Origin: Bradyrhizobium diazoefficiens
GTDB lineage: Bacteria > Pseudomonadota > Alphaproteobacteria > Rhizobiales > Xanthobacteraceae
Assembly (NCBI RefSeq): GCF_018129965.1
Contig: NZ_JAFCKW010000015.1
Location: 62,001-126,000 of the forward strand
Length of the DNA stretch: 64,000 bases
Reading direction: 5' to 3'
Of the stretch, positions 52,155 to 60,670 are shown piece by piece; within the stretch, counting starts at the first letter, position 1, and each line of letters starts with the position of its first letter. Position numbers and translations under genes: made by a program. The notes beneath the pieces are model-generated. The model worked only from the letters and a program-made list of their open reading frames with translations. It was not told the origin of the DNA and did not search any database.

Positions 52155-52763
52155 ATGACGACGATTGCTGAGCTGCCGCCGGGATTCGCCGACAAGGTCT
52201 TGTCGGCGCAATCGACCTTTCGCTCGGTCATGGACGCGATGGCGCGGCCGGGTTCTGTTCAGCGCATCATACCGATGGCGGGAACAGCAGGGCCAATGAT
52301 GCGCGGCACCGCCGCGATCGCATTGACGCTGTTCGACCACGACACGCCGATCTGGCTCGATCCCCGGATATCCGACAGTTCCGATGTCTTGAAATGGATC
52401 AAGTTCCACACCGGTGCTCCGGTGGTGCAGGATCCCTCGATCGCGGCCTTCGCGTTGATCAGCGATGGCGTATTGCTGCCGACGCTCGAGCGATTCGCGC
52501 TCGGCACGAACGAATATCCCGACCGTTCGACGACCGTGATCATTCAGGTCGAGAGCCTCGAAGCCGGACGGAGCTTTGATCTGCGCGGCCCCGGCATAGA
52601 TGATGTCGCGACGCTCCAGGCATCGATCAGGCCCTTCGATCTGTTCGACCGGCTGCGCCTCAACGAGACGCTGTTCCCGCGCGGCATCGACGTGGTTCTG
52701 GTCGCCGATGATTTCGTGGTTGCGATCCCGCGCACCACGCGTGTCGTGAGCAAGGAAAGCTGA
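52155..52763 (+). CDS. phnH: C-P lyase complex subunit PhnH
   Basis: 202 residues. Start at 52155 (MTTIAELPPGFADKVLSAQSTFRSVMDAMARPG), 4 bases after the phnG stop. That N-terminal stretch and FDHDTPIWLD, GTNEYPDRSTTVIIQV and RPFDLFDRLRLNETLFPRGIDVVLV are typical PhnH. It lacks a nucleotide site and acts as a structural subunit that dimerises in the core complex. Confidence 0.94.
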   Translation: MTTIAELPPGFADKVLSAQSTFRSVMDAMARPGSVQRIIPMAGTAGPMMRGTAAIALTLFDHDTPIWLDPRISDSSDVLKWIKFHTGAPVVQDPSIAAFALISDGVLLPTLERFALGTNEYPDRSTTVIIQVESLEAGRSFDLRGPGIDDVATLQASIRPFDLFDRLRLNETLFPRGIDVVLVADDFVVAIPRTTRVVSKES

Positions 52764-52766
52764 AGC

Positions 52767-53870
52767 ATGTATGTCGCAGTCAAGGGCGGCGAACGCGCCA
52801 TCGAGAATGCTCATCGCCTGCTCGCCAATGCGCGACGCGGCGATCAGAGCGTTGCAGACATCACGCTCGACCAGATATCGGAACAGCTCGGCCTCGCCGT
52901 CGACCGTGTGATGAGCGAAGGCTCGCTTTATGATCGCGAGCTTGCGGCGCTCGCGATCAAGCAGGCGCGCGGCGATCTGATCGAGGCGATCTTCCTGGTC
53001 CGCGCCTTCCGCGCCACGCTGCCGCGCTTCGGCGCCAGCGAACCGGTCGACACCGGCGCGATGCGCGTGCAGCGCCGGGTGTCCTCGACCTTCAAGGACA
53101 TTCCGGGCGGCCAGATCCTCGGGCCGACCTTCGACTATACCCACCGCCTGCTCGATCCCTCGCTCGCCGAAGGCTTCGTGCCGGAAGCCCCCGCGACGGC
53201 CGAAGCCTCGACCGCGCCGACGCCGCGCGTGACCGACATTCTGGGCCGCGACGGGCTGATCGAGCCGTCACCGCAAGCGGAGGACGGCGCCGGTGTCGGC
53301 GATCTCACCCGCGAGCCGCTGAACTTCCCGGCCAATCGCGACCTGCGCCTGCAAAACCTCGCGCGCGGCGACGAGGGCTTTCTGCTGGCGATGGGCTACT
53401 CCACCCAGCGCGGCTACGGGCGCAACCATCCCTTTGCCGGCGAGATTCGTTTCGGCGAGGTCGAGGTCGAATTCGCAGCCGAGGACGTCGGCTTCGCCGT
53501 GCCGCTCGGCTCGATCGAGCTGACCGAATGCCAGATGGTCAACCAGTTCAAGGGCTCGGCGACGGAAGCGCCGTGCTTCACCCGCGGCTATGGCCTCGCC
53601 TTCGGCCAGAGCGAGCGCAAGACCATGTCGATGGCGCTGGTCGATCGCGCGCTGCGCGCCCGTGAGCTCGGTGAAGAGGCCATCGCACCGGCGCAAGATG
53701 AAGAATTCGTGATGTCGCATTCGGACAACGTCCAGGCGACCGGCTTCGTCGAGCATCTGAAGCTGCCGCATTATGTCGACTTCCAGTCCGAGCTCGGCCT
53801 GCTCCGCAAGCTGCGCAAGGAATTCGCCGAAGCCAATGCGCCTGACGCCATGAAGGAGGCCGCGGAATGA
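52767..53870 (+). CDS. phnI: C-P lyase complex subunit PhnI (nucleosidase)
   Basis: 367 residues. MYVAVKGGERAIENAHRLLANARRG, QARGDLIEAIFLVRAFRATLPRF, and LARGDEGFLLAMGYSTQRGYGRNHPFAGEIRFGEVEVEF match PhnI along the whole length. It displaces adenine from ATP by methylphosphonate with PhnG, H and L. It starts 3 bases after phnH and its stop overlaps the phnJ start (ATGA). Confidence 0.96.
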   Translation: MYVAVKGGERAIENAHRLLANARRGDQSVADITLDQISEQLGLAVDRVMSEGSLYDRELAALAIKQARGDLIEAIFLVRAFRATLPRFGASEPVDTGAMRVQRRVSSTFKDIPGGQILGPTFDYTHRLLDPSLAEGFVPEAPATAEASTAPTPRVTDILGRDGLIEPSPQAEDGAGVGDLTREPLNFPANRDLRLQNLARGDEGFLLAMGYSTQRGYGRNHPFAGEIRFGEVEVEFAAEDVGFAVPLGSIELTECQMVNQFKGSATEAPCFTRGYGLAFGQSERKTMSMALVDRALRARELGEEAIAPAQDEEFVMSHSDNVQATGFVEHLKLPHYVDFQSELGLLRKLRKEFAEANAPDAMKEAAE

Positions 53871-54763
53871 ACGCGCCCGCCTACAATTTCGCCTATCTCG
53901 ACGAGCAGACCAAGCGGATGATCCGCCGCGCGATCCTGAAGGCGATCGCGATCCCCGGCTATCAGGTCCCGTTCGCTAGCCGCGAGATGCCGATGCCCTA
54001 TGGTTGGGGCACCGGCGGCGTGCAGGTCACCGCCGCGATCCTCGGGCCCCAGGACGTGCTCAAGGTGATCGACCAGGGCTCCGACGACACCACCAACGCG
54101 ATCTCGATCCGCAAATTCTTCGCCAGGACAGCCGGGGTCGCGACGACGACCGCGACTGACGAGGCGACCGTGATCCAGACCCGTCACCGCATCCCGGAGA
54201 CGGCGCTGCACGAAAACCAGGTGCTGGTCTACCAGGTGCCGATCCCCGAGCCGCTGCGCTTCCTCGAGCCGCGCGAGACCGAGACGCGGCGCATGCACGC
54301 ACTCGCCGAATACGGCCTAATGCATGTGAAGCTCTACGAGGACATCGCCCGCTTCGGTCACATCGCCACCGCCTACGCCTATCCGGTGAAGGTGAATGCG
54401 CGCTACGTGATGGACCCGTCGCCGACGCCGAAATTCGACAATCCCAAGATGGACAATTGTCCGGCGCTGCAATTGTTCGGCGCTGGCCGCGAGAAGCGCA
54501 TCTACGCGATCCCGCCCTATACGCAGGTGGTGTCGCTCGATTTCGAGGATCACCCGTTCGAGCCGTATCGCTTCAACGCGCCATGCGCGCTGTGCGCGGC
54601 CGAGAATTCCTATCTCGACGAGATCGTCACCGACGACAAGGGTGGGCGCATGTTCGTCTGCTCCGACACCGATTATTGCGAGAGCCGCCAGGCGGCCGGT
54701 CATCACGGCAGCCAGAGCGCCGCGCCGTACAAGGAGAAGGCGCAAGGAGGCTCCCATGATTGA
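53867..54763 (+). CDS. phnJ: C-P lyase PhnJ (radical SAM carbon-phosphorus bond cleavage)
   Basis: 298 residues. Cleaves the C-P bond of 5-phosphoribosyl 1-methylphosphonate with a 4Fe-4S cluster and SAM. The cysteines are in register with the family: C240 and C243 (APCALCAAENSY), C265 (MFVC) and C271 (DYCESRQ), the last being the thiyl-radical residue type. The N-terminus AYNFAYLDEQTKRMIRRAILKAIAIPGYQVPFASREMPMPYGWG is near-invariant. It overlaps phnI by 4 and phnK by 8 bases. Confidence 0.97.
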   Translation: MNAPAYNFAYLDEQTKRMIRRAILKAIAIPGYQVPFASREMPMPYGWGTGGVQVTAAILGPQDVLKVIDQGSDDTTNAISIRKFFARTAGVATTTATDEATVIQTRHRIPETALHENQVLVYQVPIPEPLRFLEPRETETRRMHALAEYGLMHVKLYEDIARFGHIATAYAYPVKVNARYVMDPSPTPKFDNPKMDNCPALQLFGAGREKRIYAIPPYTQVVSLDFEDHPFEPYRFNAPCALCAAENSYLDEIVTDDKGGRMFVCSDTDYCESRQAAGHHGSQSAAPYKEKAQGGSHD

Positions 54764-55583
54764 ACAAGATTTGCCTGATCAAGATGTGGCTGATCGCGAT
54801 GTGCTCGAGACCGACCAGCCGCTGCTGATCGCCGCAGGTCTCGGCAAATCCTACGGCCGCATCGCCGCCTGTCGCGACGTGTCGTTCTCGCTCTATCCCG
54901 GCGAGGTGCTGGCGATTGTCGGCGAATCCGGTTCAGGCAAGTCGACGCTGCTGCAGCTTCTGTCGGGCCAGCTCGCGGCCAGCGCGGGCCACGTCTCCTA
55001 TCGCATGCGCGACGGCGTCACCCGTGATCTCGCCACGCTCGGCGAGGCCGAGCGGCGTTTCCTGTTCCGCACCGATTGGGGCTTTGTGCATCAGGATCCC
55101 GCGCAGGGCCTGCGCATGGCGGTCTCGGCGGGCGCCAATGTCGGCGAGCGGCTCATGGCGGTGGGCTGGAATCACTACGGCCGCATCCGCGACACCGCGT
55201 CCGACTGGCTGACCCGCGTCGAGATCGACGTCGCGCGCATCGACGATGCGCCGCGCACCTATTCCGGCGGCATGCGCCAGCGCCTCCAGATCGCGCGCAA
55301 CCTCGTCACCGAGCCGCGGCTTGTGTTCATGGACGAGCCGACCGGCGGCCTCGACGTGTCCGTGCAGGCGCGTCTGCTCGACCTGCTGCGCAGCCTCGTC
55401 GCCGAGCTGAACCTCGCCGTGGTCATCGTCACCCACGATCTCGCGGTCGCACGGCTGTTGTCGCACCGCGTGATGGTGATGAAGGGCGGTCGCGTCATCG
55501 AGACCGGTCTCACCGACCAGGTGCTCGACGATCCCCGCGAGCCCTATACCCAGCTTCTCGTTTCCTCGATTCTGCCGCCATAA
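54756..55583 (+). CDS. phnK: C-P lyase-associated ATP-binding protein PhnK
   Basis: 275 residues from the ATG at 54756 with an aaggagg ribosome site 5 bases before it. ABC-type ATPase: Walker A GESGSGKST, PhnK-typical FVHQDPAQGLRMAVSAGANVGERLMA, signature YSGGMRQRLQIARNL, Walker B VFMDEPTGGLDVS, and the H-loop in VTHDLAVAR. It binds the PhnGHIJ complex rather than a permease. It has about 25 extra acidic N-terminal residues compared with the usual protein. Confidence 0.95.
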   Translation: MIEQDLPDQDVADRDVLETDQPLLIAAGLGKSYGRIAACRDVSFSLYPGEVLAIVGESGSGKSTLLQLLSGQLAASAGHVSYRMRDGVTRDLATLGEAERRFLFRTDWGFVHQDPAQGLRMAVSAGANVGERLMAVGWNHYGRIRDTASDWLTRVEIDVARIDDAPRTYSGGMRQRLQIARNLVTEPRLVFMDEPTGGLDVSVQARLLDLLRSLVAELNLAVVIVTHDLAVARLLSHRVMVMKGGRVIETGLTDQVLDDPREPYTQLLVSSILPP

Positions 55584-55594
55584 AGTCTGCCCAT

Positions 55595-56305
55595 ATGAGC
55601 ATCCCGATGACCGCCATGATCGACGTCGCCGACGCCATGAAGACCTTTACGATGCACCTGCAGGGCGGCATCGACCTGCCTGTCGTCAGCGGCGTGACCT
55701 TCCACGTCAACGCCGGCGAATGCGTCGTGCTGTCCGGTCCCTCCGGCGCCGGCAAATCGTCGATCCTGAAGATGATCTTCGGCAATTACCGCTGCGATTC
55801 CGGCCGCATCGGCATCCGCCATCGCGGCGCGGTGATCGATCTTGCCACCGCCGAGCCGCGGCAGATCCTCAACGTCCGCCGCGCGACCATAGGTTATGTC
55901 AGCCAGTTCCTGCGGGCGGTGCCGCGCGTTGCGACCATCGACGTCGTCGCCGAGCCCTTGATCATGAACGGCATGGCCCGCGCCGATGCGCAGGCACGTG
56001 CCGGCGAGCTGCTGCACCGCCTCAACATCCCGGAGCGGCTGTGGCGGCTTCCGCCTGCGACTTTCTCCGGCGGCGAGCAGCAACGCGTCAACATCGCGCG
56101 CGGCTTTATCTCGGATCTGCCGATCCTGCTGCTCGATGAGCCGACCGCCTCGCTCGACGCCGCCAACCGCGCCGTCGTGGTCGAGCTGGTCGCCGAAAAG
56201 AAACGCCGGGGTGTCGCCATGGTGGCCATTGTCCATGACGACGAAATCCGCCATCTGATCGCCGACCGCATCGTCGACGTCACCAGCTTTGCCGCCGCGG
56301 CCTGA
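55595..56305 (+). CDS. phnL: C-P lyase ATP-binding protein PhnL
   Basis: 236 residues from the ATG at 55595 (the ATG at 55607 is an alternative). Walker A GPSGAGKSS, KMIFGNYRCDSGRI, and VSQFLRAVPRVATIDVVAEPL are PhnL traits. The signature is FSGGEQQRVNIARGF and Walker B is ILLLDEPTASLD. It is needed with PhnGHI for the ATP-dependent formation of ribose 1-methylphosphonate 5-triphosphate. The long open frame upstream is a shadow of phnK. Confidence 0.95.
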   Translation: MSIPMTAMIDVADAMKTFTMHLQGGIDLPVVSGVTFHVNAGECVVLSGPSGAGKSSILKMIFGNYRCDSGRIGIRHRGAVIDLATAEPRQILNVRRATIGYVSQFLRAVPRVATIDVVAEPLIMNGMARADAQARAGELLHRLNIPERLWRLPPATFSGGEQQRVNIARGFISDLPILLLDEPTASLDAANRAVVVELVAEKKRRGVAMVAIVHDDEIRHLIADRIVDVTSFAAAA

Positions 56306-56310
56306 AGGAC

Positions 56311-57474
56311 ATGGACATGAACGCCAAGCCAAAGGACACATTGATCGCCAACGCCAGGATCGTGCTGGCCGACCGGGTGATCGAGCAGGGCTGGCTTGCG
56401 CTTGCCAAGGGACGCATCGCCGAAATCGGCGAGGGCAGGGCCCCCGCGGGCGCTGACGACGCCGGCGGCGATCTGATCATGCCCGGCCTGATCGAACTGC
56501 ACACCGACCATCTCGAAGCGCATTACGTGCCGCGCCCGAAAGTGTTCTGGAATCCGGTCGCAGCCGTGATCTCCTATGACGGCCAGCTCGCCACATCGGG
56601 CATCACCACCGTGTTCGACTCGTTGCGCGTGTGGCGCGAGGACGGCGCCGAGGAAGTCGATGGCCGGGCCGGCGTGCTCGCCGCCGCGATCTCCACGGCG
56701 CGCGACGCCGACCTCTTGCGTGCCGATCACTTCCTGCACCTGCGCTGCGAGATCCCGATGCCGAGCGTAGTCGAGGAAGCCAAGGAGCTGATCGACCGTC
56801 CCGACGTCAAGCTGATGTCGCTGATGGATCACACGCCCGGTCAGCGCCAGTTTCGCGACGAGGCCAAGCTGCGCGACTATTACCGCGGCAAGGGCGGCGG
56901 CAAGACCGATGCCGAGCTCGACGAGCTGTTCGCCAAGCGCTTCGAATATCAGAAGCTGTATGCCGCGACCAATATGCGCGAGATCGTGGCGCTGGCGCAC
57001 AAATACAACATTCCGCTCGCGAGCCACGACGACACCACCGAGGAGAACGTCGTCGACGCCGTGCGCGATCGTGTGTCGGTGGCGGAATTCCCGACCACGC
57101 TGGAAGCCGCGCGCGGACTGCACCAGGCCGGCATCGACATCCTGATGGGGGCGCCGAACGTGGTGCGCGGCGGCTCGCATTCCGGCAATATCGCCGCGGT
57201 CGATCTCGCCCGCGAAGGCCTGCTCGACATCCTGTCGTCGGACTACATCCCGTCGAGCCTGCTGATGGCCGCGCTGCAACTGCCGGAGCATGTGCCGGCG
57301 ATCAGCCTTCCGGCCGCGGTGCGTACCGTGACCAAGGCGCCAGCCGATGCGGTCGGCCTCACCGACCGCGGCGAGATTGCAGCCGGCAAGCGAGCCGATC
57401 TGATCCGCGTGCACGTCGCCGGCAGCGTTCCGGTCGTCCGCAGCGTCTGGCGCGAAGGAAGCCGTGTCGCATGA
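56311..57474 (+). CDS. phnM: Alpha-D-ribose 1-methylphosphonate 5-triphosphate diphosphatase PhnM
   Basis: 387 residues. The canonical PhnM: MPGLIELHTDHLEAHYVPRPKVFW gives the HxDH metal site, then SGITTVFDSLRV, HFLHLRCEIP, LMSLMDHTPGQRQFRD, IPLASHDDTTEENV and ILSSDYIPSSLL. It removes pyrophosphate to give the PhnJ substrate. It starts 5 bases after phnL, and its stop overlaps phnN. The paralogue at 45070 shares the fold but not the HTDHLEAH motif. Confidence 0.96.
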   Translation: MDMNAKPKDTLIANARIVLADRVIEQGWLALAKGRIAEIGEGRAPAGADDAGGDLIMPGLIELHTDHLEAHYVPRPKVFWNPVAAVISYDGQLATSGITTVFDSLRVWREDGAEEVDGRAGVLAAAISTARDADLLRADHFLHLRCEIPMPSVVEEAKELIDRPDVKLMSLMDHTPGQRQFRDEAKLRDYYRGKGGGKTDAELDELFAKRFEYQKLYAATNMREIVALAHKYNIPLASHDDTTEENVVDAVRDRVSVAEFPTTLEAARGLHQAGIDILMGAPNVVRGGSHSGNIAAVDLAREGLLDILSSDYIPSSLLMAALQLPEHVPAISLPAAVRTVTKAPADAVGLTDRGEIAAGKRADLIRVHVAGSVPVVRSVWREGSRVA

Positions 57475-58067
57475 GCGAGACCGTGACCATGGCGCAGGAC
57501 GAAGCGGGTACGATCGGCCCCGGCCGGCTCGTGCTCGTGGTCGGTCCGAGCGGTGCCGGCAAGGACACCCTGCTGCGGCTGGCGCAGGCGGCCTGTGTCG
57601 AGGACCACGATATCGTATTCCCGCGCCGCATCGTGACGCGCGAATCCTCCGCGGACGAGGACAATATCGCGGTCAGTCCGGACCAATTTCGTCGCTCGCA
57701 GGAGCACGGCGATTTCGCAGTTCACTGGGAGGCGCACGGCCATTGCTATGCCCTGCCTCTCGACATCAATGACGACATCCGCGCCGGCCGCGCGGTCGTC
57801 GCCAATGTCTCGCGCACCGTGATCGGCGCATTGCGCAAGGCCTACGCCAACGTCGTGGTCGTCGCGATCACCGCACCGCCGGAGGTGCTGGCGCAGCGGC
57901 TCGCCGCCCGCGCCCGGCACAGCGACGGCAATATCGCGGAGCGCCTCGCACGCAGCGTCGATGACGCAGCAGCGCAGGCCGACGTCACCATTCTCAATGC
58001 CGGCAGCGCGGACTATCACAGCCGCCAGCTCGTGCGCGTGATCAGGAATGAATGCTGGCAAGCGTAG
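57471..58067 (+). CDS. phnN: Ribose 1,5-bisphosphokinase PhnN
   Basis: 198 residues from the ATG at 57471 overlapping the phnM stop. Guanylate-kinase-like fold: Walker A VVGPSGAGKDTLLRL, RIVTRESS, EHGDFAVHWEAHGHCYALP, then RVVANVSRT-type strand (AVVANVSRTVI) and AITAPPEVLAQRLAAR. It turns ribose 1,5-bisphosphate into PRPP, the last step of C-P lyase phosphonate use. The longer open frame from 56631 is a shadow of phnM. Confidence 0.95.
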   Translation: MSETVTMAQDEAGTIGPGRLVLVVGPSGAGKDTLLRLAQAACVEDHDIVFPRRIVTRESSADEDNIAVSPDQFRRSQEHGDFAVHWEAHGHCYALPLDINDDIRAGRAVVANVSRTVIGALRKAYANVVVVAITAPPEVLAQRLAARARHSDGNIAERLARSVDDAAAQADVTILNAGSADYHSRQLVRVIRNECWQA

Positions 58068-58095
58068 CGGCCGGCTTAGCAGGGAGAGCGAAACA

Positions 58096-58707
58096 ATGTC
58101 GGTGATAACCACGGTCGAACAGCTCGAGGCCATCTACGGTGCCGTCGGTGATGCCTCGACCGTGAAAGTCGCCGACCACGTCACGCCGCTCTATCGCATC
58201 TTCATCGAGAAGGCGCCGTTCGCCGCCCTCGCTACCATCGGGCCGGAAGGTATCGACTGCTCGCCCCGCGGCGATCTGCCCGGCTTCGTCCGCATTCATG
58301 ATCCCAAGACCTTGATGCTGCCGGATCGGCGTGGCAACAACCGGGCCGATTCCCTTCGCAACATCGTGCGCGATCCCAGGGTGTCGCTGATGTTCCTGAT
58401 TCCCGGCTCCGGCAATGCGGTCCGTGCCAACGGCCGCGCGCATCTTTCGGTCGATCCGGACCTGCTGGCCTCGTTCAAGGTCGAGGGCAAGGCGCCGCGC
58501 AGCGTGATGGTGATGAACGTGGAAGAAATCTACTTCCAGTGCGCCCGCGCCATCGTTCGCTCCGACCTCTGGAATCCCGACAAGCGCGTCGACCCCAAGA
58601 CGCTGCCGACACCCGGCCAGATCCTGGCCGAGATGAGCGAGAACAAGGTCGGCGGCGACGAATATGACCGGATCTGGCCGGAGCGCGCCGCCGCTACGAT
58701 GTGGTAG
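58096..58707 (+). CDS. FMN-binding PPOX-like family protein
   Basis: 203 residues from the ATG at 58096 (agggagag upstream). The pyridoxamine 5'-phosphate oxidase-like split barrel (APFAALATIGPEGIDCSPRGD, NNRADSLRNIVRDPRVSLMFLIPG) and the C-terminal YFQCARAIVRSDLWNP segment match a PPOX/FMN-binding subfamily of unknown function. It is 28 bases after phnN on the same strand, so it likely rides with the phn operon. The last 14 bases overlap the convergent TPR gene. Confidence 0.85.
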   Translation: MSVITTVEQLEAIYGAVGDASTVKVADHVTPLYRIFIEKAPFAALATIGPEGIDCSPRGDLPGFVRIHDPKTLMLPDRRGNNRADSLRNIVRDPRVSLMFLIPGSGNAVRANGRAHLSVDPDLLASFKVEGKAPRSVMVMNVEEIYFQCARAIVRSDLWNPDKRVDPKTLPTPGQILAEMSENKVGGDEYDRIWPERAAATMW

Positions 58708-60505
58708 GAAATTCCTCGGCGAGGACGCGATCGACGCGTGCGATCACCGCGCCCCAGTCGCGCGACGCGTCCTGACGGAACAGCCGGGCCGTCGGATACC
58801 ACGGGCTGTCCTCGCGATCGAGCAGCCAGCGCCAATCCGGCACATGCGGCAGCAGCAGCCAGACCGGGCGACCGAGCGCGCCGGCCAGGTGGGCGGAGCT
58901 GGTATCCACGGTGATGACGAGATCGAGCGCGGCGACGACGGCAGCCGTGTCGGTGAAATCGGCAAAGGATTGCCCGGCCAGGATGAGATTGCTGCGTTCA
59001 CCCAGCGCGGCCTTGTCGCTCTCGCGGATTTCAGTCTGAAGGCCGACGAAAACGGCGTCGCGCGCCAGCAGGGGCGCGAGCAGGTCGGCGCGGATCGAGC
59101 GGTTGCGGTCGTTGAGGTGCGCCGCGTTTCCGGACCAGACGAGGCCGATCCTCGGCCTGTCGCCGGCGCCGAGCCGGTCGCGCCACGCATCGGGCAGGCC
59201 TGGCGCGGTCAGGTAGGGAATGCTGGACGGGATGCTGTCCAGCGTGGTGCCGAAGGCCAGCGGCAAGCTCGACAACGGGCAGTGCATGTCGAAGTCAGGC
59301 AGCGGCGCGGTCTTGTCGATGCATAAGGCGACCCCATCGACCGTGGCGATCAGCTTGCGCAGCGCCGCCTGCACCCGCGCGATCACGCGCGCGCCGCGCG
59401 CGGCCAGCATCGGAATGTAACGGGCAAAGTGAATCGTATCGCCGAAGCCGAGATCGGCATGGACCAGGATGGTCTTGCCGTCGAGCGGGCTTTCGCCGAG
59501 CCATAGCGGCTGCGCGAAGCCTGCTTCGGCAAGGCCGAGTGTGGCCACCTTTCTCTGCCATTCCGCCTCCGCGAAGCCGCGGGCGAGATCGCCGGTCAGG
59601 AGGCGTACCGTCGCATCGTTCCAGTGCGCCGCGGCGTGACTGGGATCGATTTGCTGCGCCTGCGCATAGCTTGCCATGGCCTCGTCATAGCGCGCGAGGT
59701 CCTGCAGCACGCTGCCGCGATTGACGATGGCATCGACATAGTCCGGCTTCAGCGCTGCGGCGCGTTCGAACGACGCCAGGGCGTCCTCGAGCCGTCCCGC
59801 CGCGCGCAGCGCCGTGCCGCGGCTGTTCAATATTTCGGGCGTATTAGGGTCGAGCGCGATGGCCGCGTCGAAATCGGCAAGCGCCGCCTCGGTCCGCAAC
59901 AGCCGGAGCAGCAACATGCCGCGATTGTTGAGTGCGGCCGCATAGCCGGGGACGATCCTCAGCAGCCGATCGTAGTCGGCAAGCGCGGCGTCGGAGCGCT
60001 TGAGGTCCGACAGAATGTCGGCGCGATATTTCAGGGCGACGACATAGTCTGGATTGTGCGCGATGGCACGGCCGAGTGATGTCAGTGCGTCTTCGACCCG
60101 ATCCATCGCGAGCAGCGTCAGGGCGCGGTTGAAGTGCGCTTCCCAATAGTCGGACTTGCGGCGCAAGGCCTTGTCATACATGGCGAGCGCGTCGTCGAAC
60201 TTGCGCTGGTTGCGGAGTGCCGCACCCAGATTGGCGTAATAGAGCGGGTTGCGCGGGCTGGCCGCAATCGCCTGCCGGATCAGTTGCTCCGCTTCGCCCG
60301 GGTGCTCCGCCAGGAAGCTGACGCCGAGCAGATGCAGCGCATCGGGCTGCCGCGGATCGATCCCCAGCGCGACACGATACGCCTCGCGCGCCTGGGTCAG
60401 ATGTCCCGCCTGATGCTGCGCCATGCCGCGGTTGAGCAGATCCGCGATCTGCTGCTGCGCCAGCGGGTTGCCGGGTTGATGCTGGGAGCGATTTCGAGGA
60501 ATCAT
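58694..60505 (-). CDS. TPR-repeat protein with a GT9-like glycosyltransferase domain
   Basis: 603 residues from the ATG at 60505. Nine or so tetratricopeptide repeats (about 25-330, e.g. LNRGMAQHQAGHLTQAREAYRVAL, NPLYYANLGAALRNQRKFDDALAMYDKAL) are followed by a glycosyltransferase-family-9-like domain (DLGFGDTIHFARYIPMLAARGARVIARV, LGAGDRPRIGLVWSGNAAHLNDRNRS, LVITVDTSSAHLAGALGRPVWLLLP). This two-part architecture is frequent in Bradyrhizobium. The sugar and acceptor are unknown. The gene diverges from the methyltransferase fusion and overlaps the PPOX-like gene at the 3' end. Confidence 0.87.
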   Translation of the reverse strand: MIPRNRSQHQPGNPLAQQQIADLLNRGMAQHQAGHLTQAREAYRVALGIDPRQPDALHLLGVSFLAEHPGEAEQLIRQAIAASPRNPLYYANLGAALRNQRKFDDALAMYDKALRRKSDYWEAHFNRALTLLAMDRVEDALTSLGRAIAHNPDYVVALKYRADILSDLKRSDAALADYDRLLRIVPGYAAALNNRGMLLLRLLRTEAALADFDAAIALDPNTPEILNSRGTALRAAGRLEDALASFERAAALKPDYVDAIVNRGSVLQDLARYDEAMASYAQAQQIDPSHAAAHWNDATVRLLTGDLARGFAEAEWQRKVATLGLAEAGFAQPLWLGESPLDGKTILVHADLGFGDTIHFARYIPMLAARGARVIARVQAALRKLIATVDGVALCIDKTAPLPDFDMHCPLSSLPLAFGTTLDSIPSSIPYLTAPGLPDAWRDRLGAGDRPRIGLVWSGNAAHLNDRNRSIRADLLAPLLARDAVFVGLQTEIRESDKAALGERSNLILAGQSFADFTDTAAVVAALDLVITVDTSSAHLAGALGRPVWLLLPHVPDWRWLLDREDSPWYPTARLFRQDASRDWGAVIARVDRVLAEEFPTTS

Positions 60506-60670
60506 CAGCCCGGAATCTAGGGCATGATGTCCAGCCTGACCATAGCGGCGGATCGGGAAGCCCGTTGTAGGCCGTGATTGACCGTGATTCGGCCGAATGG
60601 TTACATCGCTGCTGGCGATTCGCCGCTCTGGGCCGGGGACAGCCAGCCCTTCATCAATCGGGAGCCGGCG

